A stretch of DNA of 64,000 nucleotides from Limnomonas spitsbergensis (GCA_037349105.1 JAYJMM010000036.1:4500001-4564000), one strand, 5' to 3'; positions 12,426 through 23,370 are shown, counted from the first letter of the stretch. A program made the numbers and translations. The notes: a model not told the origin generated them from the letters alone.

Positions 12426-15400
12426 GTAGGTGGAACCCAAGCTTCTTGGGCCGGGCCTGCTCATCATGCCACTTCACTCATGGCATCACCAGGTGAGGGA
12501 TTGGCCATAAATATTTGAAGTCTCAATAAATCTTAGAGCACAGGGCCCTGCGCTGTTAAAATTACACCGGTCAGTCTGGCGCTGCGAAAGCACAGAGGTA
12601 GATCTCAGCTACATTCAGCTACAGGTCACATCTGCATGGCACTAATGGCAGCCCATGCGAGGCTAACAGGAAGCAACGCCTTCAGGGTGTAACGCCTTCA
12701 GGGGTGTAACACCAACACAGCGTCCACATGGTTGCCATCACGAGGGTCGAGAGTCCAGATTACAGATTTGTTAAGCACACGGTTGAAAAGCAGGGCTGGT
12801 TACAACAAGGCTGGAAAGCTTTCTGCTTTTAAAGGAGGGCTTTCATGCAGGGGCTGAACAAGCCTAAACCCTAAACCCTAAACCCTAAACCCTAAACCCT
12901 AAACCCTGAAGGGAGGAATGATTTCCATGCTGATAAAACACGCAGTGCAAGCAGGTGATAATCAAGGAGGGAGGCATTGCTGTCGGCAGCCTGGGCGCCC
13001 AATTGCTTAAACTGGGAATTAAATCTGAAAGCTTGAACCGCGATTGATGAACTCGAGCCGTGTCCATCACAGGCACTGCGTTGCATGAACTTGCATAGCC
13101 TGGCTGATCCCCTTGTGTGCATGAGTGCTGGTTGCACAACGAGACAACCCTCCCCATGTCTAAATCGGTTCTGGTGTGGGCGTGACTGCAGAGCTTTGAC
13201 CGTGAGCCGGACATCCCGGGCGTGCCGAGGGCAGGAGCCATGACCATGGCGGTGAGTGCCGGTGGGAAATACGACAGGGAGCAGATGGGGATTGGGGAGC
13301 AGATGGGGATTGGGGAGCGTGTGGGGAGGGAATGGAGAATGGGGAGCGGGTGGGGAATGGGGAACGAGTAGAGAAAAGGAAGCAGGTGGGGAATGGGGAG
13401 GGAATGGAGAATGGGGAGTGGGCGGGGAATGGGGCGGGGTTGGGCAGGGTGGGCGGGGAGTGGGGAGCAGGGATGCGGGGAGTTGGACAGGTGGAAAGCA
13501 GGTTGGGCGGGCATTGGGGTGAGCAAATGCCTTCAACCGTCAAATTTTTGAACTGCTGTCACAGCATTGAGCCCTGAAAGGAGTCGGGCCGCACATGGCC
13601 CCTGATGGAGGGTCCTGAGGTGCATTGAGGGCAGTGCGTCCGAGGGACCTGAGCCAAGTTCAAAATCTCTTGCTTCCAGGAAAGAAAGCTACGCCCTGTG
13701 GGGGGCGTGAGAGTCAAGGAAACAGCACAGTCTGGGCCAAAGCCACATCCGCACCGTTACCTTTGCTTCAAGGAATGTATGGGAAGACCTTGCCTCCGCT
13801 TGTACGTCCATAACGTCCCTGCCCGTGCTCCTGAGGATGCCTGGCAGGATATTTTTAGAGCTGTGTGATGAAAGCTGCGAGCCCTGCTTGTGCCTGCTGG
13901 GCCTGCCCCTCCCCCCCCCCCCACACACACCTGGTACACCTGCCAGCAGGGCCCCATCCTCCCCCCACTGCTTGTGCCTGCTGGGCCTGCCCCTCCCCCC
14001 CCCCCACACACACACACCTGGCACACCTGCCAGCAGGGCCCCATCCTCCCCCCACTGCTTGTGCCTGCTGGGCCTGCCCCTCCCCCCCCCCCACTCACAC
14101 ACCTGGTACACCTACCAGCAGGGCCCCATCCTCCCCCCACTGCTTGTGCCTGCTGGGCCTGCCCCTCCCCCCCCTCCCCACACACACACCTGGTACACCT
14201 ACCAGCAGGGCCCCCTCCTCCCCCCACTGCTTGTGCCTACTGATCTGCATCCCCGCTCCAACCGCTGTGCGCTCCACCTCTTACAGTTTTTAACCTCTGC
14301 TGCATAAATGATTCAACCTTGCAGGACTACGCCAGGTGCATCTGGCCAGAGGATGTGACGGGCCCGGATGGCCACGGAGGGCTGCAGCTGGCCCAGTGGG
14401 CCGACTCACTCAACAGGGACCCTCTATGGCTGTCTGAAGCAAAGACCCCAGCAGCGCCCACCCGGGTGACACCGGGCCCTCAGGCCAGCAACAGAGTCAC
14501 AGGAGCTGAGGCCCCTGCGATTGCCGCCGCACCAATACCAACTCCCGCTGCGGCGGCCCGTGCAGTGTCCGCCGCTTCTGCTCCTGCATCCGCGGCAGCA
14601 AAGGCCTGTGGGAGCTCGCGGCCAGAGGTCATCTCCTTCTCGCACTTCCTTCCGGACCAAAGGCTGATCCCTGAGAAGCGCTTCCTTACATTCCCAAACC
14701 TGGTCAGTGGCAAGGGATTTGGGGGGCCTGCTGGCAGGTACATCATGTGCTAGGGGGAGGTAAGGCTCCTGGCAGGTGCTCCAGATGGTGGGTGCGGGGG
14801 TGGGGGGGGGAGGTGGGGGCCTGCTGGTAGGTACATCATGTGCTAGGGGGAGGCAAGGCTCCTGGCAGGTGCTCCAGATGGTGGGTGCGGGGGTGGGGGG
14901 GGGAGGTGGGGGCCTGCTGGCAGGTACATCATATGCTAGGGGGAGGCAAGGCTCCTGGCAGGTGCTCCAGATGGTGGGGGTGGGGGTGGGGGGGGGAGGT
15001 GGGTGCCTGCTGGCAGGTACATCATGTGCTAGGGGGAGGCAAGGCTCCTGGCAGGTGCTCCAGATGGTGGGGGTGGGGGGGGGGGGGGGGGAGGTGGGGG
15101 CCTGCTGGCAGGTACATCATATGCTAGGGGGAGGCAAGGCTCCTGGCAGGTGCTCCAGATGGTGGGGGGGGGGGGGGGAGGTGGGGGCCTGCTGGCAGGT
15201 ACATCATATGCTAGGGGGAGGTAAGGCTCCTGGCAGGTGCTCCAGATGGTGGGGGTGGTGGTCGGGGGGGGGGGGAGGTGGGGGCCCTGCTGGCAGGTAC
15301 ATCATGTGCTAGGGGGAGGCAAGGCTTCTGGCAGGTGCTCCAGATGGTGGGTGTGGGGGTGGGGGGGGAGGTGGGGGCTTGCTGGCAGGTACATCATGTG

Positions 15401-18400
15401 CTAGGGGGAGGCAAGGCTCCTGGCAGGTGCTCCAGATGGTGGGGGTGGGGGGGGGGGAGGTGGGGGCCTGCTGGCAGGTACATAATATGCTTGGGGGAGG
15501 CAAGGCTCCTGGCAGGTGCTCCAGATGGTGGGTGCGGGGGTGGGGGGGGGGGGGTGGGGGCCTGCTGGCAGGTACATCATATGCTAGGGGGAGGCAAGGC
15601 TCCTGGCAGGTGCTCCAGATGGTGGGGGTGGGGGTGGGGGGGGGGGGGGTGGGGGCCTGCTGGCAGGTACATCATGTGCTAGGGGGAGGCAAGGCTTCTG
15701 GCAGGTTCTCCAGATGGTGGGTGCGGGGGTGGGGGGGAGGTGGGGGCTTGCTGGCAGGTACATCATGTGCTAGGGGGAGGCAAGGCTTCTGGCAGGTGCT
15801 GCAGATGGTGGGGGGTGGGGGGAGGGGAGGTGGGGGCCTGCTGGTAGATACATCATGTGCTAGGGGGTGGCAAGGCTCCTGGCAGGTGCTCCAGATTGTG
15901 GGTGCGGGGGTGGGGGGGGAGGTGGGGGCCTGCTGGCAGGTACATCATGTGCTAGGGGGAGGCAAGGCTCCTGGCAGGTGCTCCAGATGGTGGGGGGGAG
16001 GTGGGGGGGGGGAGGGGGGGGCCTGCTGGCAGTTACATCATGTGCTAGGGGGAGGCAAGGCTCCTGGCAGGTGCTGCAGATGGTGGGTGGGGGTGGGGGG
16101 GGAGGTGGGGGCCTGCTGGTAGGTGTATAAGGTGCTCGAGGGAGGCAGGGGGCTGGCAGGCATTTCAAGTGGGGGTGTTAGGGGGGATGGGGAAGAGGGG
16201 CATGGGCATGAGCTTTAGGTACTGGTGGAAGGGGGGGGTCCTGCTGGCAGGTGTATCAGGTGCGTGAGGGAGGCAGGGGGCCGGCAGGCTCTGCAGGTGG
16301 TGGTGGTGGTGGGGTGGGGGGACAGGGAGGCAGGAGCACTGGCACGTGATGGCATGTGCATCAGGTGCTGGTGGGAGGCAGGGGCCTTGGCACGCACCTG
16401 TCGCGTTCTTGCTAGTTAAACCTACGAATCCAATTGTAGTGGACGTCCTTTCACAGGTTATTACAGGATCGTTGCAACACTGCACTGGTCATGGGGGAAC
16501 AGGAGTACTGGCAGGTGCTGGTGGGAGGCAGGGGCGCTGGCAGGCACTGCACAGGTGGTGGTGGTGGGGGGGGGGGGAGGGGGGCAGGAGCACTGGCTGG
16601 TGCTGGACTGCTGGTGGGAGGCAGGGGTGCTGGCAGGTGCATCAGGTGGTGAGCTCTGACCCCCCTGCCCTTGGACCTATGGGGTGGGAAATACCATGCA
16701 GGCCCTTTTCCTCGCACCCACCGCTCCGACCCCTATGCCCACCCCCCATGTCCATATCCACCGATTGACCCATGCAACCGAGCCCTTGTTCATGTCCCTG
16801 CACATGCTATGCACGCACGCATGCTCGCACCCTTGGACTGGCCCGTAGGCATCTCTTTACATCTAGGTGGACATGCTTGTACCTGCCCATGACCACTGGC
16901 CGCATGCAGGTCAATACTGTGGGATGCGATCCCCATGCCCGCCGATTGGCCCACGTGACTGTGCCCTTACTCATAAATGCCCATGTCATGCACGCGCTCA
17001 TGCACGCACTCTTGGACTGGTCCATAGCCATCCCTCGCCAACATGTAAGTGCCCTTGTACTTGCCCATGACCACTGGCCGCCTGCAGGTCATGGCTGTGG
17101 GATCCGACCCCTATGCCCACCTCCCTCGTCTATACCCATCGATTGACCCACGCAACCGAGCCCTGGTACATGTCCGCACCTGCCCATGATTCCTGGCCGC
17201 CTGCAGGTCAAGGCTGTGGGATCCGAGCCCCTCGGAGAGCGGGTGCGGAGGCTGGCTCCCAGAGCGCATGTCTTCGGCCACACACACTTCTCGTGGGACG
17301 CGACGCTGGACGCGGGAGCGGCGGCCGGCGGTCCAGGAGGGGGTCCGGCGGTTCGATACGTGCAGGCACCTCTGTGCTACCCGCCAGAGCGTGAGCGCAG
17401 GTGCGCCATGCAGGTTGTGTGTGATGTTTAGGGGGGGTCAATTGATGGACAGAAAATACAAGAAGAAGCTGTGTGGGGGGTCTGTTAATATACAGAAAGA
17501 CACAAGTCGAGGCTGTGTGTGGGGTCAGTCAATGGACAGAAAGACACGAGTCGAGGCTGTGTGTGGGGTCAGTCAATGGACAGAAAGACACGAGTCGAGG
17601 CTGTGTGTGGGGTCAGTCAATGGACAGAAAAACACGAGTCAAGGCTGTGTGGGGGGTCAGTCAATGGACAGAAAAACACGAGTCGAGGCTGTGTGGGGGG
17701 TCAGTCAATGGACAGAAAGACACGAGTCGAGGCTGTGTGTGGGGTCAGTCAATGGACAGAAAAACACGAGTCAAGGCTGTGTGGGGGGTCAGTCAATGGA
17801 CAGAAAAACACGAGTCGAGGCTGTGTGGGGGGTCAGTCAATGGAAAGAAAAACACGAGTCGAGGCTGTGTGGGGGGTCAGTTAATGGACAGAAAAACACG
17901 AGTCGAGGCTGTGTGTGGGGTCAGTTAATGGACAGAAAAACACGAGTCGAGGCTGTGTGGGGGGTCAGTTAATATACAGAAAAACACGAGTCGAGGCTGT
18001 GTGGGGGGTCAGTCAATGGACAGAAAAACACGAGTCGAGGCTGTGTGGGGGGTCAGTTAATATACAGAAAAACACGAGTCGAGGCTGTGTGGGGGGTCAG
18101 TCAATGGACAGAAAAACACGAGTAGAAGCTATGGGTGGGTGTTTATGGACAGATAAGCACAAGTAAATTTGCGTTATGTAGGGTTGTGCAGCTGTGAGGG
18201 CCTTAGCAATAGTAGATTCATGGTTCATGATTCTATGCACATGCTCTCTTCCTCCAGGTTGCGGTCTCTGAAGCTGTCATCGGCATGGCAACAGCAGGAT
18301 GCGGGATGGGCACGGGCGGCAGCTGATGACCAGCCTCGCGAAGGAGCTAAAGCACAGAGTCAGGGAGAGCAGCAGGGCAGCGGGAGCAGGGGCAGCAGGA

Positions 18401-19410
18401 GGCCCCGTGGGCTCTTGGACATCCCAGCCCAAGATAAATCCGATGCAGCTCTGGCAGCTCTTTGGCTCCCTCTGCTACTGTACCGCGCTGAGTACCGTGT
18501 GCAGGTTTTCCATCCGGGGGGAGCAAAGGGACTGCTGCCAGGAGGAGGAGGAGGCGGAGGAGGATATGGGGTTCAGCAGCAGGGTCATCAGGCAGTACAA
18601 GAGCCTCAGCAGCATGTGGCATATGGGCCGCTCAAGGGAAAGGACAGTAGCGACGGTGTGGCAGCCACAATCTGTCAGACTCGAGAGGCGTTTCGAGCGG
18701 CAGTTGAGGTTGGTGTGAACACAGGTGTGAGCAGCATGGCAGGTGTGGATGTGCCCTATGAAGATTTGCTGGCCCTGTTCTGGAGGACGCAAGCCGCGGC
18801 GGAGCCGTCTCCCCCCGTTGGAACTCTGGGAGATCGTGCAGTGGGGGCTGGGGAGGCTGAGCCTGCCGGCGGTGGAGGTGCGCCCAGCAAGGAGGAGGGG
18901 AGGGAGGAGGCTGGAAGTTTGGCTGGCTTGCAAATCAGAGGGGATGGTTCCACTGAGTTTGGCAGCGGTACATCTGGATGCCAAGAGCTGGGTGGGACAA
19001 GTACCCAGGAGCTGCCCTTAAAGCCACTGTCAGCAGCAGCAGCAACAGCAGAAGCAGCAACAGAAGCAGCAACAGCAGCAGCAACAGCAACAGCAAGTGC
19101 TTTACTGCCGAGCTTGGGAGCGACCCCGAAGTTAAGTATCGCTAGCAGCGAGGAGCAGAGGGGATCATTTGGCGTGAAATCTGCTGCAGCTGCGGCTGCG
19201 GCTGCAGCTGCTGTTGTGGTATCAATCCAGGGATGGGAGGGTGAGATGTGTCCGCCACTGGGGGGCGCTGAGTGGTCGGGCTACTATGCCACTTTCGAGA
19301 GGACGCCGGAGAATTTAGAGCTCGCGCCGTGGGTACCGCGGTACTCGGACAGGGTGAAGCAGGCGGCTGGCAGGCGGGAGGGCAAGGCGGGAGCTCATGA
19401 AACAGCTTAG
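296..19410 (+). CDS. Plant-type calcineurin-like metallophosphoesterase, 5' end outside window
   Basis: Exons read from motifs and phase: 296-365, 2673-2765, 13192-13251, 14325-14702, 17207-17400 and 18258-19410 (stop). Exon 296-365 encodes FFIPGNHELW, the metal-binding GNH(E/D) motif of calcineurin-like phosphoesterases. Later exons encode DSVEKLRLVL, SFDREPDIPG, SFSHFLPDQRLIPEKR with FPNL, then VFGHTHFSWD (the GHTH metal motif) and RYVQAPLCYPPERER. The last exon ends with EWSGYY and LAPWVPRY, as in the land-plant family as I recall it. All listed junctions agree in phase except across 2766-13191, where about 25 family residues (the usual PL-SWYH stretch) are missing. Two low-complexity insertions are seen: about 75 aa rich in Ala/Pro in exon 14325-14702, and about 270 aa of Gly/Ala/Gln in the last exon. 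The likely role is a phosphohydrolase of unknown substrate. Donor 14703 is GTCAGT, slightly off consensus. The first exons lie upstream of the window. Confidence 0.85.
1265..1925. repeat. Degenerate tandem repeat in intron
   Basis: Diverged copies of a roughly 60-75 bp unit built around CATGGAACAA, AGCTGGTTCA and GTGGAAA occur in 1265-1660 and again in 1795-1925, inside the intron that follows the GNHELW exon. The stretch 366-1264 shows no further feature. Confidence 0.6.
2005..2690 (+). repeat. Minisatellite carrying copies of the 3' splice site
   Basis: About a dozen units of roughly 55-60 bp end at the true acceptor (AG at 2671-2672). Each unit contains a version of CCCACCCACCACAG followed by GTGAAGGGGC, that is, the acceptor plus the first bases of exon 2673-2765. 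Copies near 2271 and 2449 keep an intact CACAG/GTGAAGGGG. Others are CTCAGCTGAAGGG or CACTAGTGAAGGG, with or without a usable AG. Confidence 0.8.
2863..2942 (-). repeat. Dispersed 80-bp repeat R, copy 1
   Basis: Reverse-strand copy of an element that runs from AAGCTACGCCC to CCGTTACC. It matches 13681-13763 and 56101-56185 across the whole length with scattered substitutions. It lies just upstream of the 61-bp array. Confidence 0.7.
2966..10880. repeat. 61-bp minisatellite, about 130 copies
   Basis: Near-perfect head-to-tail units of 61 bp (core GCATGTTCTGGTCACAACGG, then a CACCACCACC tract). The main variants are at CCAGCGATAGG / CCAGGGATAGG / CCAGCAATAGG, with rare one-base insertions (near 7258, 8015, 8114) and one shortened unit near 10524. 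The array fills most of a 10.4-kb intron of the metallophosphoesterase gene. Because 61 is not a multiple of 3, apparent ORFs run through it in several frames; they are not genes. Confidence 0.97.
11073..11227 (-). mobile_element. MITE-like element E, copy 1
   Basis: About 150 bp, related to copies at 26061-26208, 28680-28822 and 50951-51097. Shared blocks include GAATTACGGCGC, CACCGCAATTTCAAGG and GCCGATTGCGGTCCT. The ends of the family resemble inverted CAGTGCTGTGC repeats. There is no coding capacity, so it is probably a non-autonomous DNA transposon. Confidence 0.65.
11268..11668. repeat. 8-bp tandem repeat (ATGGAATC), about 50 copies
   Basis: The stretch consists almost entirely of ATGGAATC units with a GTGGAATC variant. 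All forward frames stay open (peptides of the SWNHGIME type), but these are repeat artefacts. Confidence 0.97.
12193..12430. repeat. CTG trinucleotide-rich tract
   Basis: Interrupted and pure runs of CTG/TTG occur, with pure runs near 12311-12346 and 12391-12423. Sparser CTGCTG-rich sequence begins near 11800. It is intronic; Ala/Ser/Leu homopolymer ORFs here are artefacts. Confidence 0.9.
12863..12907 (+). repeat. Interstitial telomere-like repeat (CCTAAAC)
   Basis: About six perfect CCCTAAA units, the plant-type telomere heptamer, occur inside an intron of the metallophosphoesterase gene. Confidence 0.9.
13262..13520. repeat. G-rich purine minisatellite
   Basis: Irregular units such as GGGAATGGGGAGCGGGTG begin about 10 bp after the donor at 13252. 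It is strongly strand-asymmetric (G+A on the plus strand). Confidence 0.75.
13681..13763 (+). repeat. Dispersed 80-bp repeat R, copy 2
   Basis: Runs from AAAGCTACGCCCTGTGGGG to CCGCACCGTTACC. It is nearly identical to the copy at 56101-56185 and to the reverse copy at 2863-2942. It is preceded by A/G-rich sequence, as at 56101. Confidence 0.75.
13885..14245. repeat. Minisatellite of about 85 bp, four copies
   Basis: Units combine CTGCTTGTGCCTGCTGGGCC, a C-run, a CACACA tract and CAGCAGGGCCCCATCCTCC. The array lies in the intron before the exon at 14325. Pro-rich ORFs in it are repeat artefacts. Confidence 0.9.
14710..16165. repeat. G-rich minisatellite next to donor 14703, about 16 units
   Basis: Units of roughly 85-95 bp contain GTACATCATGTGCTAGGGGG, CTCCTGGCAGGTGCTCCAGA and a long G-run. 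The array starts within 40 bp of the donor of exon 14325-14702. Each unit has two CTGGCAG/GT sequences that resemble 5' splice sites, although the true donor itself (GTCAGT) is not the repeated part. Confidence 0.9.
16166..16665. repeat. Second G-rich degenerate repeat block
   Basis: Looser repeats of GGGAGGCAGGGGC(C/G)TGGCAGG and GGTGGTGGTGGTGGGG continue after the previous array. A short non-repeated insert lies near 16405-16490. Confidence 0.65.
16690..17206 (+). repeat. Tandem copies of the acceptor of exon 17207
   Basis: The true acceptor context is TGGCCGCCTGCAG followed by GTCAAGGCTGTGGGATCCGA. Upstream copies carry the same intron end plus exon start at 16910 (GTCAATACTGTGGGATGCGA) and 17088 (GTCATGGCTGTGGGATCCGA). 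A more diverged copy lies near 16702. Spacing is 178 and 119 bp. The copies keep an intact CAG. Confidence 0.85.
17430..18145. repeat. 44-bp minisatellite, about 16 copies
   Basis: Units contain GTCAGTCAATGGACAGAAAA and CACGAGTCGAGGCTGTGTG. The array occupies almost the whole intron between exons 17207-17400 and 18258-19410. The first, diverged unit starts about 30 bp after the donor. Confidence 0.95.
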
Positions 19411-20440
19411 TCGTAAATAACAGTTACTCGAGGCCTGGAGTTACCTATGTTTTTTTGATGGATCCCATATTGCATGATATCCGTCATTATTGATCTGTTA
19501 AATTCCGTCCGATGGTCCAGTATAATTATGCAACGAGCCAACAAGAACAAGTGTCGGACCCCTGGTGAACCTTCCCCCTGGTCGGACTAAGCCTTGTTTG
19601 ACCAGTCCACACTGCTTCACGAGTAGGGGGGGGGTCTCCTGATGCTCGAGTCTTTTACCCCGATATCCGACAGAGCGGGTGTGTGCTGTTCTCAACCCCT
19701 ATTCAACATTTTTAGTGATGCATACATTAGGTTAATTTGCTGGTATTTCAAAATAATGCCGGTAATGCATGAATTGGTGTCGTCTACAGGCTGTAGACTC
19801 GCTGATACTGAAACAACGCTGATCCTGCGGTCCTAAACCGCAAATGGTACTGGTGCACTACTTCAATGACGTTACACCTCTGGGCCCTGCTCCAAAAGAC
19901 TTGGCCGCGTGGGCGCCAAACTTCAGGTTGGGAGGAAAGAACGCTACAAACTGCACTATGTCAGTTACAAAGCATCTCATGCTGTGAAATATTGAAAGAC
20001 ATTTGTGCCCAAATCCCGTAAATGATCACCCTGATCAGCAAAGATCACCCTGATCAGCCCTACATCAGACCAAATGCATTGACGAGGCGGTGGACCTTTG
20101 CATTTGTGGTGCTAGTACCAAACCTGCACTATGAGCATGTTATTCGTCGAGGTCAATGACGTGATTTGATGAGGACGTCTATCTTTCTCCCCCCAAGTCT
20201 GAGAATCGAAAACTGTTTTTCTGACTTTTGTCTGACTGACGTTTTGGCGTGAATGGTAAATTATAAGCGAATTGACTGTTCGACGGATCAGGGCACCAAG
20301 GGATTATGCCCTGATGTGTTTTCATCCAGGTTACATCACTGAGAAATGCTGGTTTAACTCAAGACTGATTACAGCCGTAAACCCACACAGGGATCGCCAT
20401 GGGGGCAAACCCCGAAGGGGGGCAATAACAGGAAAACGGC
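19411..20440. other. Intergenic, no gene seen
   Basis: Unique-looking sequence downstream of the metallophosphoesterase stop. I see only short ORFs without recognisable motifs, and a small local duplication of GATCACCCTGATCAGC near 20025-20060. Confidence 0.5.
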
Positions 20441-20444
20441 CATA

Positions 20445-20850
20445 TCCCATTAAGGTGTAGAGCTTAACGAGAGCTCTCCCTAGCTGGTCCTGAAATGTGT
20501 TTTGTCCCAGGGGGGGGGTATGTGGGGGGCCAAAGTTGGGGGGGTGCGTGGGTGGTCTCGAAAAAGAACCAATGCTTAAAAAATTGTCATATTTCTCTCT
20601 TAAGGTCTGTTGAGGCTGACAGCGGCACCTCTGTGTTCTTCATGCCAAAATGATTCCAGTTACATCCTGAAATGTTGCTTGAATTTCCACATGACCCCCT
20701 GGCCCCCCATACTGAGGGTTTGGCTCCATTGGGCACACCCCGAAACCATCTGAGCCAGCCTTAGAAAGAGCTGTATTAACGCAGCACATGATATTGTTGG
20801 TCTGGTGGATCATGAATAAACAGGCCATTTGTGGTCGTTGTGACAAAGTC
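20445..20850 (+). mobile_element. Degenerate repeat family T, copy 1
   Basis: It matches the reverse strand of 34380-34860 in order. The shared blocks are GTAGAGCTTAACGAGAGCT, a G-run, GTGCGTGGGTGGTCT, TTGAGGCTG(A/G)CAGCG, GAGGGTTTGGCTC(C/T)ATTGGG and TGGTCTGGTGGATCATGAAT. The frame that is open in the 34-kb copy has two stop codons here, so this is a decayed copy of something once coding, probably a transposon. Confidence 0.6.
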
Positions 20851-21149
20851 CTTTAGTTCGCCGACCCTGTAAACGTTGAACGCCACCAAAATGGGAAGGA
20901 GTGCATGGCTGCTTCCGCAATTCGAAGCGGCAGAGAACGCTCGGTTTTGCTCCACCCCTACCTACTCCTGTTGCTGCCCCAGCTGAGCCAACACCTGCGA
21001 GCCCGCCAGCCTCTCCATCTCCATCTATGGCTGAGAATATGGCTGCAACGGCGTCGTGGTGCCGTGTGGGGAAACCGGGACTCTGGCATGTGCAGGTCTG
21101 CCACGTACGGCCTTGTTAGTACGTGCTACTCCTGACTCAGAACGCTCGG

Positions 21150-21607
21150 GGTTCAAATTGTTTACGTTCTCTAAGTGGTTCCAAATTAAGCGTGATGTGA
21201 AGGAGACATTCTGGTACAATTTGAGTAAGCCTAATATTTTTTTTGCTGTAGCCCGGTATCGGATGGGGTCGCATTGGCTGAATGTTGAGATAGGGCGAGA
21301 AACCCTGTGTGCCTCGTAGCGAGAGGATTTGTACATGTTGCAACCTTAAATGTCGGGAGGATGAGCTTCACATGATTTACTGCCCGTTCTATACAGACCT
21401 TCGTTTTCAGTTTAACCTTACTTTCCATAATTTCCTAGAGGACGAGGATGAGGCCATGAAACGGTATGCAAATAGAGTGTGGGGCAAACTAAATGCAGCG
21501 GATTCTGCATATGTGTTCTGGAAGAAATTTGGTTGTTTTATCTATCAGTGTATGATGAAAAGAGAGAATCATCTCAAAACTCTGCCAAAATTCCTGTCTC
21601 CCCCCTA
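21150..21607 (+). pseudogene. 3' end of a LINE ORF2 (remnant)
   Basis: The translation shows ARYRMGSHWLNVE and then, after a frameshift near 21300, RSERICTCCNLKCREDELHM followed by CPFYTDLRF. The CxxC...H...C arrangement after a conserved Arg-rich stretch is typical of the C-terminal zinc-knuckle region of algal and plant non-LTR retrotransposons, by recollection of the family. The reverse-transcriptase part is absent here, so this is a 5'-truncated insertion, the usual form of LINE copies. It need not be the same family as the fragment at 51.1-52.5 kb. Confidence 0.5.
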
Positions 21608-23370
21608 ACTCTCTAGGCGGTGCTCAATCGAACTCTTTTGCACCCACGTCATGTTTTATGGCTGGGGCTTATCTTCTGCACTATGGGGTTCATTCCCACG
21701 CCACTGTCGTGGTTGTGTGCTAGTTGCTTGCCCAGGGGGGTCACTGGTTTTCGCTTTCTGTCCTAGTGTATCAAGTGCCTGTACCGGTTTACGGGCACAT
21801 GTCCCATGCATCAAGTGTGATGCTCTGTTGGACTGTAAAAACTTCACAAAACTTCACAGGCCTGAGCTGGGAAAGGTGTCTAACAGCAGTTTCATGAAAG
21901 TCAGCTCCACACGCCCTTTGCACCACAAGATGTCATACGGCTCAGCACACAAGGTGTCAGCCACCAATCCTTGCACCAACATGCCATGTCTGTAGGAGCA
22001 GGGTACGCAGGGCAAGGATACATACCCGTGGTAGGGAGGATGTTGTACGCATTGTTGAGGCCTAGATTTGTTGCTTTTCTTTGCCTTTTGGGGGAATAGG
22101 CTTGAGAGGGGCAAAGATACTTCGGCCTTTTCCTTTTGGGGGGGATATTTCTTTCTCCTTTGTGTTCTTCTCCTTCTTTCCCTCTTACCTTCAGTTTATT
22201 TTCCTCCAACGGGACAGTTTGGCGCCCACGCGGCCGAGCCTTTTTGAGCAGGGCCCAGAGGTGTACTGTCATTGACCCGTGGTTGGGCTGTGCATACTCC
22301 AGTGACCTCTCGTTCATGCTTGATCACGAGTGGCTGGGAGGGTCACACTCACCCAGTACAGTTGTGAGGGATCAATCCACCCTGTTTATCGCAGGGCCCA
22401 GAGGTGTAACGTCATTGACCCACGCCATTTTGTACCCAGGGATTTGAACCCCGATTTGTGTCCGAGTGATTTACCCACCCCTTTTCTTTCCTATGGTGTA
22501 AAACACTTTTTAATTCTGACTATGTGCTTGTCGCCTTGCCCACTTCAGGGTGATCCAGGTTGACACTTCCGTTCCTTCCGGGAGGCCCCTGCTGCCCTGC
22601 ACCACTTCATTTCCTTACTTCATTTGGACTTCATTTGGGGTGTATGGGGCATAAGGCCTATTATGGTGTGTCCCAGCGATTTTGGGGTAGCACCCTTAAG
22701 ACTTAAGATCGCCGGGAGCCATGTTCCTGCCCTCCTCACAAAGGAGGGTGGCATGGCTGCACCATGGCTGTGCATAGCAGCATAGTAGCTGGAATTGAGC
22801 TTAGACATTCCCTACCAAGCGTTCAGCAGGTCCCAGCGGGTATGCACCGTTATGCCGTTTATACCCGTCTTGACCAGGGGTGTCGCCCCTGTGTTGTTCA
22901 ATCCAGCGGAACATCACATCTAGCACATACGGTAGAACAACCCTGGCTGGTACAACCTGTGTCTCCGGTTCGAACACTAAAAAATAGAAGAGCTATAGAG
23001 TGCGACTTCTGATCCCCCTGGTCAAACAAACAACTCACGACAACAAACTATTGGCGTGGATTACTCCCCCACCCCCATACCGTATTGTAGTGGAGGTGAT
23101 AACAGAATACAATACAGGTGAGTGTCGTAAGGGACAGCGTTAGATTCTAACGCGGTAGAGGGTTTCAGGGTCCGGAGCCCAAATCATAGAACAAAAGGGG
23201 GGGAGGGGGAGATGCCGTGCCCAACCGTCCAACTTAGTGTGACCACCTGCCACTCCTTAATCCACGCGTTGTAGCGTCCACCCTGGCACCGGGCGCGGGC
23301 GTTTCCCATTTCAAAAATGAAATCTTGCCCCACTTAAATCAGCGGCTTCAATCGCACGGAGAGCCATCGC
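21608..23370. other. Intergenic with repeat debris, no gene seen
   Basis: GGGCCCAGAGGTGTA followed by GTCATTGACCC occurs twice (about 22250 and 22395), a local duplication or transposon remnant. No conserved coding sequence was recognised. The region leads into the start of the DUF2232-like gene. Confidence 0.4.

Noticed and set aside
12863..12907. Chromosome end
   Set aside because: Only six heptamers, in the middle of an intron with gene sequence on both sides; an interstitial tract.
12885..13543. Overlapping minus-strand Pro/Ser/His-rich ORFs of over 200 codons
   Set aside because: Complement of a G-rich purine repeat; the only supported coding here is the 60-bp plus-strand exon 13192-13251.
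13689..14307. Gly-, Pro- and Cys-rich ORFs on both strands
   Set aside because: Products of the 85-bp C-run repeat; the real exon begins at 14325.
22435..22990. tRNA-like B-box sequences (TTTGAACCCCG near 22445; GGTTCGAACAC near 22965)
   Set aside because: No matching A-box, acceptor stem or anticodon arm at the required distance.
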